In this document: positions 35,451-44,817 of the stretch, piece by piece
How positions within the stretch are numbered: position 1 is the stretch's first letter
Layout of the letters: each line of letters opens with the position of its first letter
Origin: Promethearchaeota archaeon
GTDB lineage: Archaea; Asgardarchaeota; Lokiarchaeia; Sigyniarchaeales; SOKP01
Assembly (NCBI GenBank): GCA_019894975.1
Contig: JAGXNO010000010.1
Coordinates: 18,704 to 82,703, forward strand
Length of the DNA: 64,000 nucleotides
Direction of reading: 5' to 3'
Program-made: the position numbers and the translations under genes
Notes under the pieces: generated by a model
The model's input: the letters and a program-made list of their open reading frames with translations, nothing else
The model's database searches: none
What the model was told of the DNA's origin: nothing

Positions 35451-36299
35451 ATGAAAGAATATAAAACTTTAAAAATTGAAGAACGAGAAGAGGGAATCTC
35501 TATTATAACTCTTAACAGACCTAAAAGGCTGAATGCAATTAACTTTGAATTAATAGAGGAGTTTAATGATTATTTAGATTATCTAGAAAATAATTATGAA
35601 ATCTATGTTGTTATTTTAATTGGTGAAGGACGGGCGTTCTCAGCGGGACTCGACTTAAAGGGTATTAATTTACTAAGTAATAATGAGCTGGCCAAAAATG
35701 ATCCTAGATTCAAATATCTTAAAACAGAAGACTCGATTAAAGTTGGTCATATATTTCAAAAACGTTTAACTCAGATGATGATTAAACTGAGAAAAATTCC
35801 CCAACCTGTAATAGCGGCAGTCAAGGGCCCTGCTTATGGAGGTGGTTTAGCTTTTTCATTAGCCGCTGATATACGGATTGCCGGAGAAAGTGCAGTCTTC
35901 TGTAATGCTTTTATAAAAATTGGTGTATCCGGGGCGGATTGCGGAAGTACATATTGGCTTCCCCGCATAATTGGATTCTCAGACGCTGCAGAAATCATTT
36001 ATACAGGAAAGGATGTTGACGCTCAAGAAGCTAAACGAATTAGACTTGTTTCAAAAGTAGTGCCTGATGATAAAATACTTGATGAAGCCCTAAAAATCGC
36101 AAAAAATATGCTAAATAAAAGTGTTTTAGGTCTTCGATTAACCAAACAAGCATTAAATATTAATATCGATGCACCCTCTCTAGAAGCGGCAATTGAGCTA
36201 GAAAACCAAATTCAGAACGTAGCCAGTCAGTCAATTGATGCAGAAGAGGCAAGAGTAGCGTTTTCCGAAAAGAGAGAACCAAAGTTTAGTAAGTGGTGA
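35451..36299 (+). CDS. Crotonase-fold enoyl-CoA hydratase/isomerase family protein
   Basis: About 282 residues. Core motifs are ISIITLNRPKRLNAIN, GRAFSAGLDLKGI, and KGPAYGGGLAFSLAADIRIAG. Where classical hydratases have a catalytic Glu (QPE), this has CNAFIKIG, and then SGADCGSTYWLPRIIG, the pattern of a known CrotC-like subfamily with a different active site. So the CoA substrate is likely bound, but simple hydration is uncertain. ATG at 35451 is chosen; two GTG codons just upstream are alternatives. Confidence 0.82.
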   Translation: MKEYKTLKIEEREEGISIITLNRPKRLNAINFELIEEFNDYLDYLENNYEIYVVILIGEGRAFSAGLDLKGINLLSNNELAKNDPRFKYLKTEDSIKVGHIFQKRLTQMMIKLRKIPQPVIAAVKGPAYGGGLAFSLAADIRIAGESAVFCNAFIKIGVSGADCGSTYWLPRIIGFSDAAEIIYTGKDVDAQEAKRIRLVSKVVPDDKILDEALKIAKNMLNKSVLGLRLTKQALNINIDAPSLEAAIELENQIQNVASQSIDAEEARVAFSEKREPKFSKW

Positions 36300-36638
36300 A
36301 ATTTTATAGATTAAATCAATACTAGTGAAGATTTTGATCAAGAGAATTTCTAAAGATGAGTATTTTTTGAAGATAGCGGAAGTTGTAAACTTCGAGAAGA
36401 AATGTGAAATGCTAAGTTGTTAGGATTAAAAAATAAAAGAAAAATTTTAAAATCTTATGAATAGGAGGATTAGTGATTTTTCGGTCTAAGTTTATGGGTT
36501 GTAAACTATAATACTAAGAATGTTTAGAGGGTGTAAACTTTAAAATTAAGAAATAAAAGAAAAAAAAATAATAAAAAAATCTTGTTCTAATTGCTCGGTT
36601 TTGTTAAGTCTTTCAGTAGATTGTCCAATTCACTCAAA
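36300..36638. other. Non-coding region between the crotonase gene and tfb
   Basis: AT-rich and without a convincing reading frame. It carries three copies of a TGTAAACT-type motif (36383-36391, 36499-36507, and shorter at 36532-36539) and two near-identical A-rich runs (AAATAAAAGAAAAA) at about 36430 and 36550. It may hold 3' ends of both convergent transcripts or regulatory repeats. Confidence 0.35.
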
Positions 36639-37571
36639 TCACTGAAGCTTGTTCTTGATTTGTTTAGAACGGCTGCGAAGTGTCACTTCCGTAACCTTTG
36701 CCACTTCAGATACTTCTGCTTGTGTCTTGCGGAAATTTCCAGCTTTGGCTGCCATGTAGATTACGCTTGCGGCTAAACCTTTTGGATCTTTTCCAGTTCG
36801 GAGCAGTCCGTTTTTTGAAGCTTCCACCAACATGTTAATCGCTTTTTTCTGAGTTTCCATTGGCAATCCGAGGTCGTTCCCGAACCGAAATACCAATTGT
36901 TCAGCCGTTATCGGCTTATACTTAAGTGCAAGCTCCGGCAACACATCTTTAACAACCATACCTAATGAACGGTGTACAGTTCTTCTTGGGGTCATGGAGG
37001 CTTCGCATACTTCTTCAAGTAAGCGAGGGAACTCGTGGACACGAATTGCGGCGTATAAGGATGCTGCAATGAAGCCGTCAATGCTTCTCCCCATGGTTAA
37101 TTTTTTCTTCGCGACAACACTGTAAATTTTCCATGCAGTTTCTTTAATATATTCTGGAATGTTCATTTTGCTTGTAAGCATTTTAAGCTTGGGCTTTGCT
37201 TCCCAGAAATTTCTTTCAATGCTGGAAATTAACGAGTTTTGAATTTTGGATAACCGTGAAAACAATGTTTTACCACGGGCATTAATCAAGCGACCCTTTG
37301 AATCAATTTTACTGTTAGGAAGCATAGTACGTGGTCCGAACTCACGCCATCGGGGTTCAGTACGTCTACGTTTGTTTACCTCTTCGACTGTGTATGCTCT
37401 ACGCTCATTTCCTACTAGATTGCGTCCAAGAATCATACCACAATTTGTACATACAGCATCTCCATCTTGTGGTTCAATACAAGGGGTATCGCAACATTGA
37501 GAATCTGAACTACTGCGTTCCTCTTCCGAATTCACTTTTGTAGAGCGAAGTCTGTCTTTATAATAACTCAT
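36639..37571 (-). CDS. tfb: Transcription initiation factor IIB (TFB)
   Basis: 310 residues. The N-terminal zinc ribbon is present but its first knuckle is odd (QCCDTPC instead of CPxC), while VCTNCGMILG is normal. The B-reader/linker region RWREFGPRTMLPN follows, then two cyclin repeats (IDGFIAASLYAAIRVHEFPRLLEEV and VTEVTLRSRSKQI) with helix-turn-helix. It recruits RNA polymerase to TBP-bound promoters. Base composition seems less AT-rich than neighbours. A 10-bp inverted repeat lies about 100 bases upstream. Asgard genomes often have several TFBs; this may be one of them. Confidence 0.92.
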   Translation of the reverse strand: MSYYKDRLRSTKVNSEEERSSSDSQCCDTPCIEPQDGDAVCTNCGMILGRNLVGNERRAYTVEEVNKRRRTEPRWREFGPRTMLPNSKIDSKGRLINARGKTLFSRLSKIQNSLISSIERNFWEAKPKLKMLTSKMNIPEYIKETAWKIYSVVAKKKLTMGRSIDGFIAASLYAAIRVHEFPRLLEEVCEASMTPRRTVHRSLGMVVKDVLPELALKYKPITAEQLVFRFGNDLGLPMETQKKAINMLVEASKNGLLRTGKDPKGLAASVIYMAAKAGNFRKTQAEVSEVAKVTEVTLRSRSKQIKNKLQ

Positions 37572-37919
37572 TTTTCTTCACTTGTGTTAATTCTTTTTGT
37601 TTTGATTGATGTAGTAATCGATGTTTGATCTATTTTCTACATTCTTTTTTGTGTTACAATATTCATGAGATCATTTATGTATAAAATTCTATCAATTATA
37701 AAAGATAAATGATCTGATCTTATTATATAAGATACTTTAAGTTAGTCATGCATATATAAGCTTTTGTATAAGATTTTGCTACGCATAACAGAACGGACAA
37801 AATATGGGCAAAGAGTGGGAAATCAAAAAAAATTATAAAATATAAGCCTTTAGATTTTAGTTGTAATTCTCAGAGATCATTATAGAAAAATCTAAATGTC
37901 TTAAGAGAGTTGAAAATAT
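37572..37919. other. Divergent regulatory region between tfb and a hypothetical gene
   Basis: AT-rich, with TATA-like sequences (for example ATATAAGATACTTTAA near 37725-37740 and ATATATAAGC near 37751). The exact inverted repeat GATCATTTAT (37669-37678) / ATAAATGATC (37705-37714) sits 26 bases apart near the centre. The palindrome plus the short GATC-rich tail suggest an operator or hairpin. No coding frame is convincing. Confidence 0.45.
37669..37714. promoter_or_regulatory. Perfect 10-bp inverted repeat upstream of tfb
   Basis: GATCATTTAT and its exact complement ATAAATGATC are separated by 26 bases, about 100 bases upstream of the tfb start. Possible binding site for a dimeric regulator, for example autoregulation of tfb; RNA hairpin is the alternative. 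Confidence 0.4.
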
Positions 37920-38381
37920 ATGGCGAATTTAAAAAAACAAGCTGATTCATTGGGTTTAACAAAGCTTCCTAAATACACATTTTACTGTCAACCAAAAGGA
38001 ATTAAGAAAAAATTCTCAACAACTAAACCGAGATTCATTTATTCTATAGAAGACTATTTGAAAGGTCTTGATCAATCCGTTCAAGAAGGAGATTCTGGAA
38101 GTGCAAGAACAGTAAAATCCCACATTTTAGCACCTCAAGCAGGTTTATTTCTTGAAACAATATCTAAAATTGCTGGTTTCTCTGCTATGAGTGCCGATAA
38201 TTATGTGAGCGAAATAAATATTTACACTGAAAACACAGATTTGGTAAAAAATATTGTTAAGATTCTGAATAACCAATGGGAAGATGGAATTATTCCTCAC
38301 ATTGACTTTAATAAAATCCAAAAGAAGTTTGGCGTTAAACGAGATGATGTCATTAATGCCTGGAATTCATTTCTCCAATAA
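37920..38381 (+). CDS. Hypothetical protein
   Basis: A 153-residue soluble protein starting MANLKKQADSLGLTKLPKY, with a basic strand region (YCQPKGIKKKFSTTKPRFIY) and a helical C-terminus ending FNKIQKKFGVKRDDVINAW. The ending resembles a winged or helix-turn-helix segment and may bind nucleic acid, but no family is recognised. Leader is AT-rich with no clear Shine-Dalgarno site. Confidence 0.6.
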   Translation: MANLKKQADSLGLTKLPKYTFYCQPKGIKKKFSTTKPRFIYSIEDYLKGLDQSVQEGDSGSARTVKSHILAPQAGLFLETISKIAGFSAMSADNYVSEINIYTENTDLVKNIVKILNNQWEDGIIPHIDFNKIQKKFGVKRDDVINAWNSFLQ

Positions 38382-38492
38382 AATTTAAAATGAATCCTAA
38401 AAAATTAATTATTAAAGTTATTTCTATTTTTTTTTTCTATTATTACATCGATTAAATTAGCATTTCTCGATATTTAGATTTGGGCATCTAGT

Positions 38493-40277
38493 TCAATGGT
38501 AGAGATACATGAATCGTTCCATGAAATATAAGAAAATTTGGTTGTAATACCCTGAAAAGTAAAAATCAGAAGCATGTCCTGCCATCGGAAGCCAGAGGAT
38601 TGCACATTCATCATTCCCTTTGGAATTATACGTATCTCTTATATTTTCTGAGATACTAAAGTAATTTAAGATATCATGAGTACCTTGAAAGATTAAGCAT
38701 GGAGGACTGGTCTGATTAATAAGTTTTTCAGGATGCTTAAATTCACCACTTCCGCTTATCCCAAAAAACACCATTTGGCCGTTAGCTGGATAGAATGGTA
38801 CTAAACCTTTAATTGTGAGATTCGCGCCAAAAATTTCTGTATAATTATTACTTGCGATCGCTAATGCTACTGCGCTTGCTAAATGACCTCCTGCTGAGCC
38901 CCCGCTTAGAAATACAGAATCTAGGTTCGCACCATATTCAGTTGCATGTAAGGTGAGATATTTCGTAAACTCCCCAATGTGGCGCATCATATCATCTATA
39001 TCAAAATTTCCCTTTTTGTAATCAGGAGTAAGTGGATCGAATTCAAAAAGGAGATTAGAATCAAGTCCATATTGGATATCGAACACGACATATCCTTGAG
39101 CAGCAAAATATTTATTCATCTGCAACATATTCATCATTCCTTTATCACCAGAAACCCAACTACCTCCATGAATTCTAATTATGGTTGAATTTTCACCAGG
39201 GAGATCTTCCCTTCCGCTTAATGGTGTATATGCATCAAAATAGAGTCTTATCCCTTCGTCATTATAGAATAAAGTGTTTGTTTCAATTTTGCAGTCTTTT
39301 GGTTGTGTTCCTAAAAAATAGCCTGTCAGCGAAAAAGGAGTTCTTAGGAAATATTGACTAGCTGAGGAGGGAATTCGATCTTGCCAATCGTTCCCAAAAG
39401 CGCTTGTAAATGACTTCCTAGCATTAATTACTGTGAAATTGGTCATTAATACGGGCATTAATAAGCATCCCGATACAAAAAAACCTAAAATTGCCGTCCG
39501 ATAATATTTTTTAGTAGTTCTTTTACGACCTTTTAACTTTAGAAGTAAAATTGTATTGGCTAGAAATATGAGAGAAAAGAAAATTCCAAATTGACCAGAA
39601 ATAATTGCAATAAAGGTTGTAACTACTTCAAATGAACCAAAGATAATTACAACTGCAAATAGTATACCTAGAATGAACGTAATCCTGGAGACAATGACCA
39701 GTATTTTTCTTGTTATTCTTTTAGTTCTTAAATATTTTCTTGTATTTGGTATATTGAAAGAGTGGTTAAGAAGTAATAAATCTATATTAGATAGTTTTAC
39801 TATGTTGAATAGAGCAAAAGAAAACCCATAAATTAGAATACTAAAATAACCAAAGTAAGTTAACATATACGCTCCTAATGTGTCAATTAAATTATTTGAA
39901 TAAATTACAGATAAGAGTAAATTTCCTAACATCATACAAGGAATAGCAAAAATTATGACAATTAAAAACACATAACTCATCCCGCGTGTTTTAACTCTTA
40001 ATATATTCCTTTTGTGAAGATTAAAATAGATATAAAGTAAATTTTCAAATAAGGTTATTGTCAGAATGACTCCAAAAATATCCCATAATATTGAATAGGT
40101 TGGATTTAAGATATATAATATCCCTAATACTATACAAAATAAATTGAGAATGATAGTTAAGTAGCTAGTGACGATAATGTTCCTTAATTTTACTGAGTTT
40201 GTTGCTTCCTTCATTATTTTGGTGATAATATAATAATCTGCCCCTGATGATCCTAATATCTTTTGGAGATATTTCAC
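38493..40277 (-). CDS. Membrane-bound esterase/lipase, HSL-like alpha/beta hydrolase
   Basis: The first 290 residues hold about eight membrane helices. The C-terminal 290 form an alpha/beta-hydrolase: RIHGGSWVSGDKG (HGG oxyanion motif), SGGSAGGHLASAVAL (GxSxGG nucleophile elbow), LIFQGTHDILNYFS (Asp) and WLPMAGHASDFYF (His). This is the hormone-sensitive-lipase/acetyl-esterase family attached to a membrane body. Polar lipid or surface ester turnover is likely. Its last codons overlap a tRNA-like stretch (see findings). Confidence 0.8.
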   Translation of the reverse strand: MKYLQKILGSSGADYYIITKIMKEATNSVKLRNIIVTSYLTIILNLFCIVLGILYILNPTYSILWDIFGVILTITLFENLLYIYFNLHKRNILRVKTRGMSYVFLIVIIFAIPCMMLGNLLLSVIYSNNLIDTLGAYMLTYFGYFSILIYGFSFALFNIVKLSNIDLLLLNHSFNIPNTRKYLRTKRITRKILVIVSRITFILGILFAVVIIFGSFEVVTTFIAIISGQFGIFFSLIFLANTILLLKLKGRKRTTKKYYRTAILGFFVSGCLLMPVLMTNFTVINARKSFTSAFGNDWQDRIPSSASQYFLRTPFSLTGYFLGTQPKDCKIETNTLFYNDEGIRLYFDAYTPLSGREDLPGENSTIIRIHGGSWVSGDKGMMNMLQMNKYFAAQGYVVFDIQYGLDSNLLFEFDPLTPDYKKGNFDIDDMMRHIGEFTKYLTLHATEYGANLDSVFLSGGSAGGHLASAVALAIASNNYTEIFGANLTIKGLVPFYPANGQMVFFGISGSGEFKHPEKLINQTSPPCLIFQGTHDILNYFSISENIRDTYNSKGNDECAILWLPMAGHASDFYFSGYYNQIFLYFMERFMYLYH

Positions 40278-40298
40278 AGATGAATATATTCTTATAAG

Positions 40299-40322
40299 CC
40301 CTGATTCTTGTTCGAATCAAGG
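40299..40322. terminator. Hairpin between the esterase and the FAD-linked oxidase
   Basis: CCCTGATTC pairs with GAATCAAGG at eight of nine positions around the 6-base loop TTGTTC. It lies just upstream of the esterase start on the minus strand and 130 bases past the end of the FAD-linked oxidase gene. Because the loop also reads GTTCGAATC it resembles a tRNA T-arm, but no acceptor or D-arm fits. A terminator or leader hairpin is likelier. Confidence 0.35.
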
Positions 40323-40448
40323 TTTGAAACTTTTATAATTAATAAGAAGTGTTATATAAAAATTTAACAAAAAAGATAAATATTTAAACAAAAAATCTCT
40401 TTTAAACAAATCTACTTCAAATTAGGGAGGAATCCCTTTTTACCATAA

Positions 40449-42197
40449 TCAATCTTCATTTTTTTCCCTTTTCATATGAATAATTTCTCGAGCTTTTTCA
40501 AAAATTTCAGAAGTCTTTATTCCAGCAGGACAAAGAGTATCACAAAGACCACATAACGTACAGGTTTGCAGGATCTTTGTTATGAAATCATTTAATTCCA
40601 GTTCTCCATGAGCTAGACCATTCAGAATACTAAGCCTACCTCTTGGGCTATAAGGTTCAATTAAATGATATATTCTAGAGGGACATTTAGTAATACAGAA
40701 ACCACATCTCATACATTTTAACTCTAATAATTCTTCTGATTTATTTTTAAGATTTCGTTTGTGAATATGTTTTTTAAGGGATCTACTATCTCCTTTTCCT
40801 ATTCCAGGGTTTAAAATTCTATTAGGATCAAAAAAACTCCTAATGTCAGCCATTAGATTTACAACATCTTTACCATGTTCTAATTCGAGATATGGGGTTT
40901 TTACTTTCCCAATTCCATGTTCTCCCGTTAAAGTGCCCCCTACAGGAATAATTATTTCCTTATATAAATATTCAACTGCATTTTCAAAATCTTTTACGTC
41001 TTCTTCATCATTTTCGTTAAACAAGAAAGTAGGATGTAAATTTCCTTCCATATGACATACTGTAGCAACCAGTAAGTTTTTAGCATTAATTGCTTTAGGG
41101 ATTTGCTCAATTTTTGTAATAACTTCTGAAAAGTCAGATAGTTGTATGGTACAATCCTCAACACAAGTATTTGGTCTAATTCTAGAAAGTGCAGGGAGAT
41201 TAGATTTTCTTGCAAGAATTAATCTCTCCCTTTCTTCTTCTGTGTTAGCAATTTTATAATAAATTGGATTATGTTGGATAATGAGATCAAGCAAAATTGA
41301 GAATTTACCTTCAACCTCCTCGTAAGAATCCCCATCCACTTCTGCTAATAATACATAACCGTTAGGAAAATCAAGAAATTCTTCCCCTAAAAATTCAGTT
41401 ACTGCTTCTAACATTAGTTTATCCATAAATTCTAACAAATTTGGCACAATTCCCCTTTTTCTTATATCAATAACGGCATCTCTTAAATCATCAACATTTT
41501 CAAAAATATAAAAACCGAGTTTCCTTGAATTTGGTAATGGTCGAATTCTTAATCCAATTTTAGTAATAACTCCTAAAGTTCCTTCAGAACCAATAAAAAG
41601 CTCTTTTAAATTATAAGAAGATACTGATTTAAGTACTTTGGTTCCCAAATTTAGAATCTTGCCATTAGGTAAGACTACTTCCAAATATAACACATAATTT
41701 TTAGTAACCCCATACTTAAATGCTTGAATGCCACCCGCGTTGCTGGCAACCATCCCTCCAATGGTACAAACTGAGCTTGAACCAGGATCTGGGGGGAAAA
41801 AATATTTATAAGGTTTTAACTGCTCATTTAATTCATCACATATTACTCCAGGTTGGACTTCTACTAAGTTGTTGACTATATCAATATTTAGTATACTATT
41901 CATTTGAGTTAAATCTAGTACAACACCACCATAAGGAGTTAAAGAGCCTGAGGATAAACTCGTTCCACTCCCACGAGGTGTTATCGGAATTTTATTTTTA
42001 TTAGCCAACTTTAGAATCTCAGAAATTTGCTTTGAATTTTGAGGAACTAAAATTAGATCTGGTACCCATTCTTTATTGAAAATAAAACCACCGAAGGTAT
42101 ATGACCATCTGATTTCAAATTGAGTAAAGAAGTAATTTTCTCCTACAATTTGTTTAAATGTTTCAAGTAAAGAACTAGAGATTTTGTTGTAAATCAT
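40449..42197 (-). CDS. FAD-linked oxidase with C-terminal 2[4Fe-4S] domain (GlcD-GlcF-like fusion)
   Basis: 582 residues. Residues 1-220: PCMH-type FAD-binding domain (ITPRGSGTSLSSGSLTPYGG, DPGSSSVCTIGGMVASNAGG). Residues 225-480: FAD-oxidase C-terminal domain ending GEHGIGKVKTPYLELEHGK and FDPNRILNPGIGKGD. Residues 500-582: two clusters, LELKCMRCGFCITKCPS and LQTCTLCGLCDTLCPAGIK. It fits D-lactate/glycolate dehydrogenases that pass electrons from a hydroxy acid to Fe-S partners. It faces the plus-strand oxidoreductase operon that starts about 1.1 kb away. Confidence 0.9.
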   Translation of the reverse strand: MIYNKISSSLLETFKQIVGENYFFTQFEIRWSYTFGGFIFNKEWVPDLILVPQNSKQISEILKLANKNKIPITPRGSGTSLSSGSLTPYGGVVLDLTQMNSILNIDIVNNLVEVQPGVICDELNEQLKPYKYFFPPDPGSSSVCTIGGMVASNAGGIQAFKYGVTKNYVLYLEVVLPNGKILNLGTKVLKSVSSYNLKELFIGSEGTLGVITKIGLRIRPLPNSRKLGFYIFENVDDLRDAVIDIRKRGIVPNLLEFMDKLMLEAVTEFLGEEFLDFPNGYVLLAEVDGDSYEEVEGKFSILLDLIIQHNPIYYKIANTEEERERLILARKSNLPALSRIRPNTCVEDCTIQLSDFSEVITKIEQIPKAINAKNLLVATVCHMEGNLHPTFLFNENDEEDVKDFENAVEYLYKEIIIPVGGTLTGEHGIGKVKTPYLELEHGKDVVNLMADIRSFFDPNRILNPGIGKGDSRSLKKHIHKRNLKNKSEELLELKCMRCGFCITKCPSRIYHLIEPYSPRGRLSILNGLAHGELELNDFITKILQTCTLCGLCDTLCPAGIKTSEIFEKAREIIHMKREKNED

Positions 42198-42352
42198 TTT
42201 GATATTTGATTAATACTAAAATTAACTTTTATAATATTTTCTTTCTCAATTTAATTTAATATTTCATAAAATAATTTTAAAATTAATCATTAGTTATTTT
42301 AATAAGAAAAAAAATTTATGAATAGAAATTTATCATTTACAAGGGAAATTTT

Positions 42353-42739
42353 ATGGGAAAAATTCTAAGAGATTTATATATTTTAACTGTTAGTGGCACT
42401 ACTGTTTATAGTCGAGTAATTGATCCAAGGGTTAATCCTCAATTATTTGGTGCTCTCATGAGTGCTTTAAATACATTTGCTGAAAAACTTACTGATGAAG
42501 GGATGTCTGATTTTGAATTAAGCAATATACGTTTTTCAATTGTAAAAAAAAATAAATTTCTTTTTATTGCGAGTTCTTCTAAGAAAGTAAAATCAAAAAA
42601 AATATTCGCGGAATTAAGAGAGATATCAGACAAATTCTTCGAATTATATCCCGCAGAAACCTTAAAAAAATGGGATTCTGACGTGGGACTCTTCGAAACC
42701 TTTGAACACGCCATTAAGGATTCGTTAGAGGATAAATGA
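42353..42739 (+). CDS. Longin-like domain protein
   Basis: 128 residues with the longin/SRX-like order: a strand LRDLYILTVSGTTVYSRVID, a helix ALMSALNTFAEKLTDEG, then strands IRFSIVKKNKFLFIASSS and a helix IFAELREISDKFFELYPAE. Longin domains in eukaryotes regulate membrane trafficking GTPases and SNAREs; several Asgard genomes carry free-standing copies. Here the gene precedes a tail-anchored protein and the GlpA-like operon. A role in membrane dynamics is inferred from the fold only. Confidence 0.65.
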   Translation: MGKILRDLYILTVSGTTVYSRVIDPRVNPQLFGALMSALNTFAEKLTDEGMSDFELSNIRFSIVKKNKFLFIASSSKKVKSKKIFAELREISDKFFELYPAETLKKWDSDVGLFETFEHAIKDSLEDK

Positions 42740-42854
42740 GCTGAAAGAGTTTTGTTTTTTTACATCAAATCTCTTCATTCACGATTTTTTGATTTTTGTT
42801 TTTATAACCATAAAAGATTTAAGATAAAAAAGATATGGTAATAATGATTAAAGT

Positions 42855-43211
42855 ATGAAAGAAGTTGAAAGCGATAAAACTACTATAAAAAGGGAAGGAA
42901 CTATAGATCAAACAAGCAACACTGAAAGTTCAAGAGACTTTAGTTCAATTAACAATAGCAAATTTGTTCCCTCAAGTAATATTGATTTTCTTATAAAAAG
43001 AATATCAAATCCCGCATTCTTAGGTTCAATTCACTTGAAAAAGGAAATGAATCCAAATTTTCATCATATAGAAAATATGATAGCTAGTGAGTATGAGTCA
43101 AAATTGACACAATCTCTAAAAAATACGATTTTCAATCCCATCACAAAGATATTGATAATCTCAGCAATCGTGTTTAATATTTTTTGGTTTCTCTCATTAT
43201 ATCTTCTATAG
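42855..43211 (+). CDS. Tail-anchored protein
   Basis: 118 residues. A hydrophilic N-terminus rich in Ser, Asn and Lys (residues 1-95) precedes a single C-terminal hydrophobic segment (ILIISAIVFNIFWFLSLYLL, 20 residues to the end), so it should insert post-translationally by its tail with the body in the cytoplasm. Follows the longin-like gene after 115 bases. Function unknown. Confidence 0.65.
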   Translation: MKEVESDKTTIKREGTIDQTSNTESSRDFSSINNSKFVPSSNIDFLIKRISNPAFLGSIHLKKEMNPNFHHIENMIASEYESKLTQSLKNTIFNPITKILIISAIVFNIFWFLSLYLL

Positions 43212-43344
43212 ACAGAAAGAAATTAAAAAGCAATAATTCCCCTTTGAATATTTTCTTTATTATAAATTTAAAAGATATTTATATCTATCAAGATTAGAAT
43301 TTATAACTTAAATTTGAAATTATAAATAAAAAGGTAATTCGTGT

Positions 43345-44817
43345 TTGATTTACGATGTTATAATTATAGGAGCTGGGGTAACTGGGTGTTGTATAGCACG
43401 TACACTTTCAAAGTATGATCTAAATATATGTGTGCTAGAGAAAGAAGCGGAAATCGCTTCTGGTGCAACTAAAGCTAATTCTGGTGTGGTTCATGCAGGA
43501 TATGCTGCCCAAAGAGAGTATACCAAACGACACCTATGCATCAAAGGAAATAAATTATATTCTCAAGCAGCTGAAGAATTAAATTTTCCGTTTAAAAGAA
43601 TTGGTTCGTTTGTAGTCGCATTAGAAGATGAACAAATTAAAGGATTAGAGGAAGAAAGAAAAAAAGGTGCCGAAGATGGTATTCCCGGTCTAGAACTAAT
43701 ATTAGATAAGAAACGAATACATGAAATGGAACCAAATCTGACTGAAGATGTTGTAGGTGTTCTACATGCCTCTACCGCGGGACTTGTAAGCCCATATGAA
43801 TTAACATTTGCACTAGCGGATAACGCTGCAACAAATGGTGTAAAATTTTTCAGAAACCAAGAAGTTGTAAAAATCAAACACCAAGATTATATTTTCACAG
43901 TAAGAACTTATCAGGGAGAATTTCAGACAAGAAATCTTATTAATGCAGCAGGGCTCTATGCATCGAGGATTTCTAGGATGCTGGGTTTGGATTATTTTAG
44001 ATTAATGCCCAGAAAGGGAGAATATATCCTATTTGATAGAAATGCAATTCAACTTAATAAAATTCTTTTCCCAACACCCACCAAAATATCAAAAGGGATT
44101 TTAGTATGCCCAACGTTGCATGGAAACACTTTTGCCGGACCCAATGCGCAAAATTTAAATGATCCTGAAGATCTTTCCACTACTACTGCTGGTTTAAAAG
44201 AAATTTTGGAGGGAGGGAGAAAATTAGTCCCAAATCTTCCTCTAAGAAGTGCAATTAGAAATTTTGCCGGATTAAGAGCAGTACCGGATACATATGATTT
44301 TATAATAGATAATACTGATATCTATGGGTTTATAAATGTCGCAGGAATTTTATCTCCGGGATTAACAGCAACTTTTGCAATTGCTGATAAAATTGTTGAG
44401 TTCCTTGAACTTCTGGGAGTACAATTAACTCTTAAAGAAGATTATAATCCTAATCGTCCTAAACCAGAAAGATTTAAAGATTTCAAGAGGCAAGAACTTG
44501 ATAAAAAAATTCAAGAGGATCCAAGGTGGGGAAGAATAATCTGCCGTTGTGAAACAATCCCTGAAAAAGAAATCGTTGACGCTATCCATGCTCCTGTTGG
44601 ATCAACCACAGTTGATGGCATTAAATTTCGCTGTCGACCTGGTATGGGAAGATGTCAAGGAGGATTCTGTCGTCCTCGAGTTATTGAAATACTTTCAAGG
44701 GAACTAAATATCCCTTATGAAGATATCACCAAAAGAGGAGAAGACACTAATATTTTAGTAGGGAAAACCAAAGATTTAGCGTTAAAAAATTTATCTAGAG
44801 GTGTGGATACCGATTGA
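43345..44817 (+). CDS. GlpA-like FAD-dependent glycerol-3-phosphate dehydrogenase with BFD [2Fe-2S] domain
   Basis: 490 residues. The FAD Rossmann motif VIIIGAGVTGCCIARTLSKY starts the protein, with ASGATKANSGVVHAGY and GILSPGLTATFAIAD as in GlpA/L2HGDH-type DAO enzymes. The C-terminal 100 residues carry the bacterioferritin-associated-ferredoxin-like cluster domain (IICRCETIPEKEIVDAI, then RCRPGMGRCQGGFCRPRV: CxC...C...C). This is the layout of GlpA of anaerobic glycerol-3-phosphate dehydrogenase. The TTG start overlaps no gene; AAGG lies about ten bases before it. The next two genes overlap or follow directly. Confidence 0.88.
   Translation: MIYDVIIIGAGVTGCCIARTLSKYDLNICVLEKEAEIASGATKANSGVVHAGYAAQREYTKRHLCIKGNKLYSQAAEELNFPFKRIGSFVVALEDEQIKGLEEERKKGAEDGIPGLELILDKKRIHEMEPNLTEDVVGVLHASTAGLVSPYELTFALADNAATNGVKFFRNQEVVKIKHQDYIFTVRTYQGEFQTRNLINAAGLYASRISRMLGLDYFRLMPRKGEYILFDRNAIQLNKILFPTPTKISKGILVCPTLHGNTFAGPNAQNLNDPEDLSTTTAGLKEILEGGRKLVPNLPLRSAIRNFAGLRAVPDTYDFIIDNTDIYGFINVAGILSPGLTATFAIADKIVEFLELLGVQLTLKEDYNPNRPKPERFKDFKRQELDKKIQEDPRWGRIICRCETIPEKEIVDAIHAPVGSTTVDGIKFRCRPGMGRCQGGFCRPRVIEILSRELNIPYEDITKRGEDTNILVGKTKDLALKNLSRGVDTD

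Noticed and set aside
40299..40322. T-arm-like GTTCGAATC suggesting a tRNA
   Set aside because: No acceptor stem, D-arm or anticodon arm can be paired around it on either strand; listed as a hairpin.
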